From an uncultured Eubacteriales bacterium (GTDB lineage Bacteria; Bacillota; Clostridia; Christensenellales; CAG-138), in assembly GCA_900547135.1 (NCBI GenBank), contig URFJ01000100.1, forward strand, positions 1 through 7,299: DNA of 7,299 bases, written 5' to 3'. Shown in pieces: positions 6,272-7,299 of this stretch (the stretch's first letter is position 1; every line of letters begins with the position of its first letter). The position numbers and the translations under genes were made by a program. The notes beneath the pieces were generated by a model, which worked only from the letters and a program-made list of their open reading frames with translations, did no database searches and was not told the DNA's origin.

Positions 6272-7299
6272 ATGGATATAAAGTTTTGCGGCGCAGCCAG
6301 ATCGGTAACCGGTTCTTGCCATCTTGTCGAATTTGAAGGGGGCAGACTTCTGGTCGATTGCGGTATGCGCCAAGGGCAGGATACAAAAACGGAGCTAGGC
6401 GAAGGCGGGTTTCTATTTGACCCTGCCAGCATTGACGCAGTGCTGCTTACACATGCGCACATTGATCACAGCGGACTCATTCCCCTTCTTGTAAAGAGGG
6501 GTTTTAACGGAGTGGTATTAGCCACGGAAGCGACGTCGCAGCTCGCCACGATAATGCTTCCGGATAGCGCCCATATTCAGGTGGGCGATGCAGAAAACGC
6601 CAACCGTAAGCGCCTTAGGGCAGGCAAGGAACCGATTGAACCGCTGTACACCCTTGAGGATGCGAACAACGCTCTAAAGCTGTTCAAGTCAGTTGGCTAC
6701 AAAGAGACTGTAAGGTTGATGCAAAACGTAACGGTACGATACAGGGATATGGGGCATCTTCTGGGTTCCGCAGCTATAGAGCTGTGGATAGAAGAACGTG
6801 GAAAGACAAGCAAGCTTGTGTTTTCAGGCGATATTGGCAGGAATAACCGGCCAATCATCCGTGATCCGGACCGCATTGAATCTGCCGACTTCCTCATAAT
6901 AGAGGGCACGTATGGAGACCGGAATCATGAATTGAGCACGGATGAAGCTAAGGAAGCCCAGTTTTCAAAAATAATATCGGCAGGGATAGCCCGCGGCGGC
7001 AGCATAGTTATACCAAGCTTTGCGGTCGGGAGAACGCAGGAAATACTATATTTCATAAAAAAGCTGATTAATAAGGGAACGATAACCGGCCTAGATAAAA
7101 TACCCGTATATATAGATAGTCCACTGGGCATTGAGGCAACCCGTATATACGAGCGATGCGCTAAAGGGAACTATGATGAGGAAGCGATTGAAATGAGCAA
7201 GGGCGGATCTCCCTTCGACTTCCCAACGCTTCACGTTGCCCGTACTGCCGATGAAAGCAAGCTGATTAATTTTACACAAGGAGCAAAAATAATAATTTC
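6272..7299 (+). CDS. MBL-fold/beta-CASP RNA-processing hydrolase, 3' end outside window
   Basis: Translation from the ATG at 6272 stays open to the window edge (342 codons plus two bases), so the C-terminus is missing. The start is MDIKFCGAARSVTGSCHLVE. The metal-binding motif THAHIDHSG (60-68) gives His61, His63, Asp65 and His66. GHLLGSA (161-167) supplies His162, and FSGDIGR (184-190) supplies Asp187. EGTYGDRNH (211-219) and VIPSFAVGRTQE (246-257) are typical of the beta-CASP branch, and DSPLG (282-286) fits beta-CASP motif A. The later beta-CASP motifs lie beyond the edge. Relatives (the YSH1/CPSF-like exonuclease group) are mostly zinc-dependent RNA nucleases; the substrate here is unknown. 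AGGAG (6258-6262) lies 9 bases before the ATG. Only 32 bases separate it from the DegV gene, with no terminator, so the two are probably cotranscribed. Confidence 0.93.
   Translation, partial: MDIKFCGAARSVTGSCHLVEFEGGRLLVDCGMRQGQDTKTELGEGGFLFDPASIDAVLLTHAHIDHSGLIPLLVKRGFNGVVLATEATSQLATIMLPDSAHIQVGDAENANRKRLRAGKEPIEPLYTLEDANNALKLFKSVGYKETVRLMQNVTVRYRDMGHLLGSAAIELWIEERGKTSKLVFSGDIGRNNRPIIRDPDRIESADFLIIEGTYGDRNHELSTDEAKEAQFSKIISAGIARGGSIVIPSFAVGRTQEILYFIKKLINKGTITGLDKIPVYIDSPLGIEATRIYERCAKGNYDEEAIEMSKGGSPFDFPTLHVARTADESKLINFTQGAKIII

Noticed and set aside
1..7299. Mobile element, CRISPR array, toxin-antitoxin, phage or defence system
   Set aside because: No transposase, integrase, direct-repeat array, tRNA attachment site or defence gene family was seen; every sizeable gene belongs to a known housekeeping or widespread family.

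Overview
The window reads as chromosomal housekeeping DNA from a Firmicutes (Clostridia-type) bacterium. Three things support this: the gene order rplU-prp-rpmA, a ribosomal protein L27 with the N-terminal extension that the Prp protease removes, and a tRNA-Phe-sensing T-box leader in front of pheST. Strong AGGAGG-type ribosome binding sites and sigma-A-like promoters agree. Codon use is mixed and intergenic DNA is AT-rich. No mobile element, CRISPR array, tRNA or rRNA was seen.

Layout, left to right. Positions 1-213 are AT-rich, without a convincing gene, and hold a good minus-strand promoter firing out of the left edge. A bidirectional intrinsic terminator (214-247) closes the minus-strand operon rplU-prp-rpmA (1214 down to 263). 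That operon has its own promoter (about 1332-1303) and a structured leader of about 80 nt that is probably the L21 autoregulatory leader. Next, also on the minus strand, is pheS-pheT (4801 down to 1368), encoding both subunits of phenylalanyl-tRNA synthetase. It is preceded by a complete T-box riboswitch (about 5105-4820) with a UUC specifier candidate, the antiterminator, the terminator and a consensus promoter. A 22-bp interrupted palindrome sits on the -35 box of that promoter. A divergent promoter then starts a plus-strand pair: a DegV-family lipid-binding protein (5355-6239), followed 32 bases later by an MBL-fold/beta-CASP nuclease-like gene that runs off the right edge (6272-7299).

How the genes work together. 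The minus-strand half serves translation. PheST charges tRNA-Phe, and its leader measures uncharged tRNA-Phe. L21 and L27 are large-subunit proteins, and Prp, encoded between them, trims the L27 extension. The plus-strand half is a separate transcription unit: a probable fatty-acid-binding protein and a probable RNA-processing hydrolase. No functional link between those two is evident beyond likely cotranscription.

I found no novel multi-gene system. The points worth a second look are regulatory: the palindrome over the pheST promoter, the rplU leader fold, and corrected starts for rpmA, prp and pheS.
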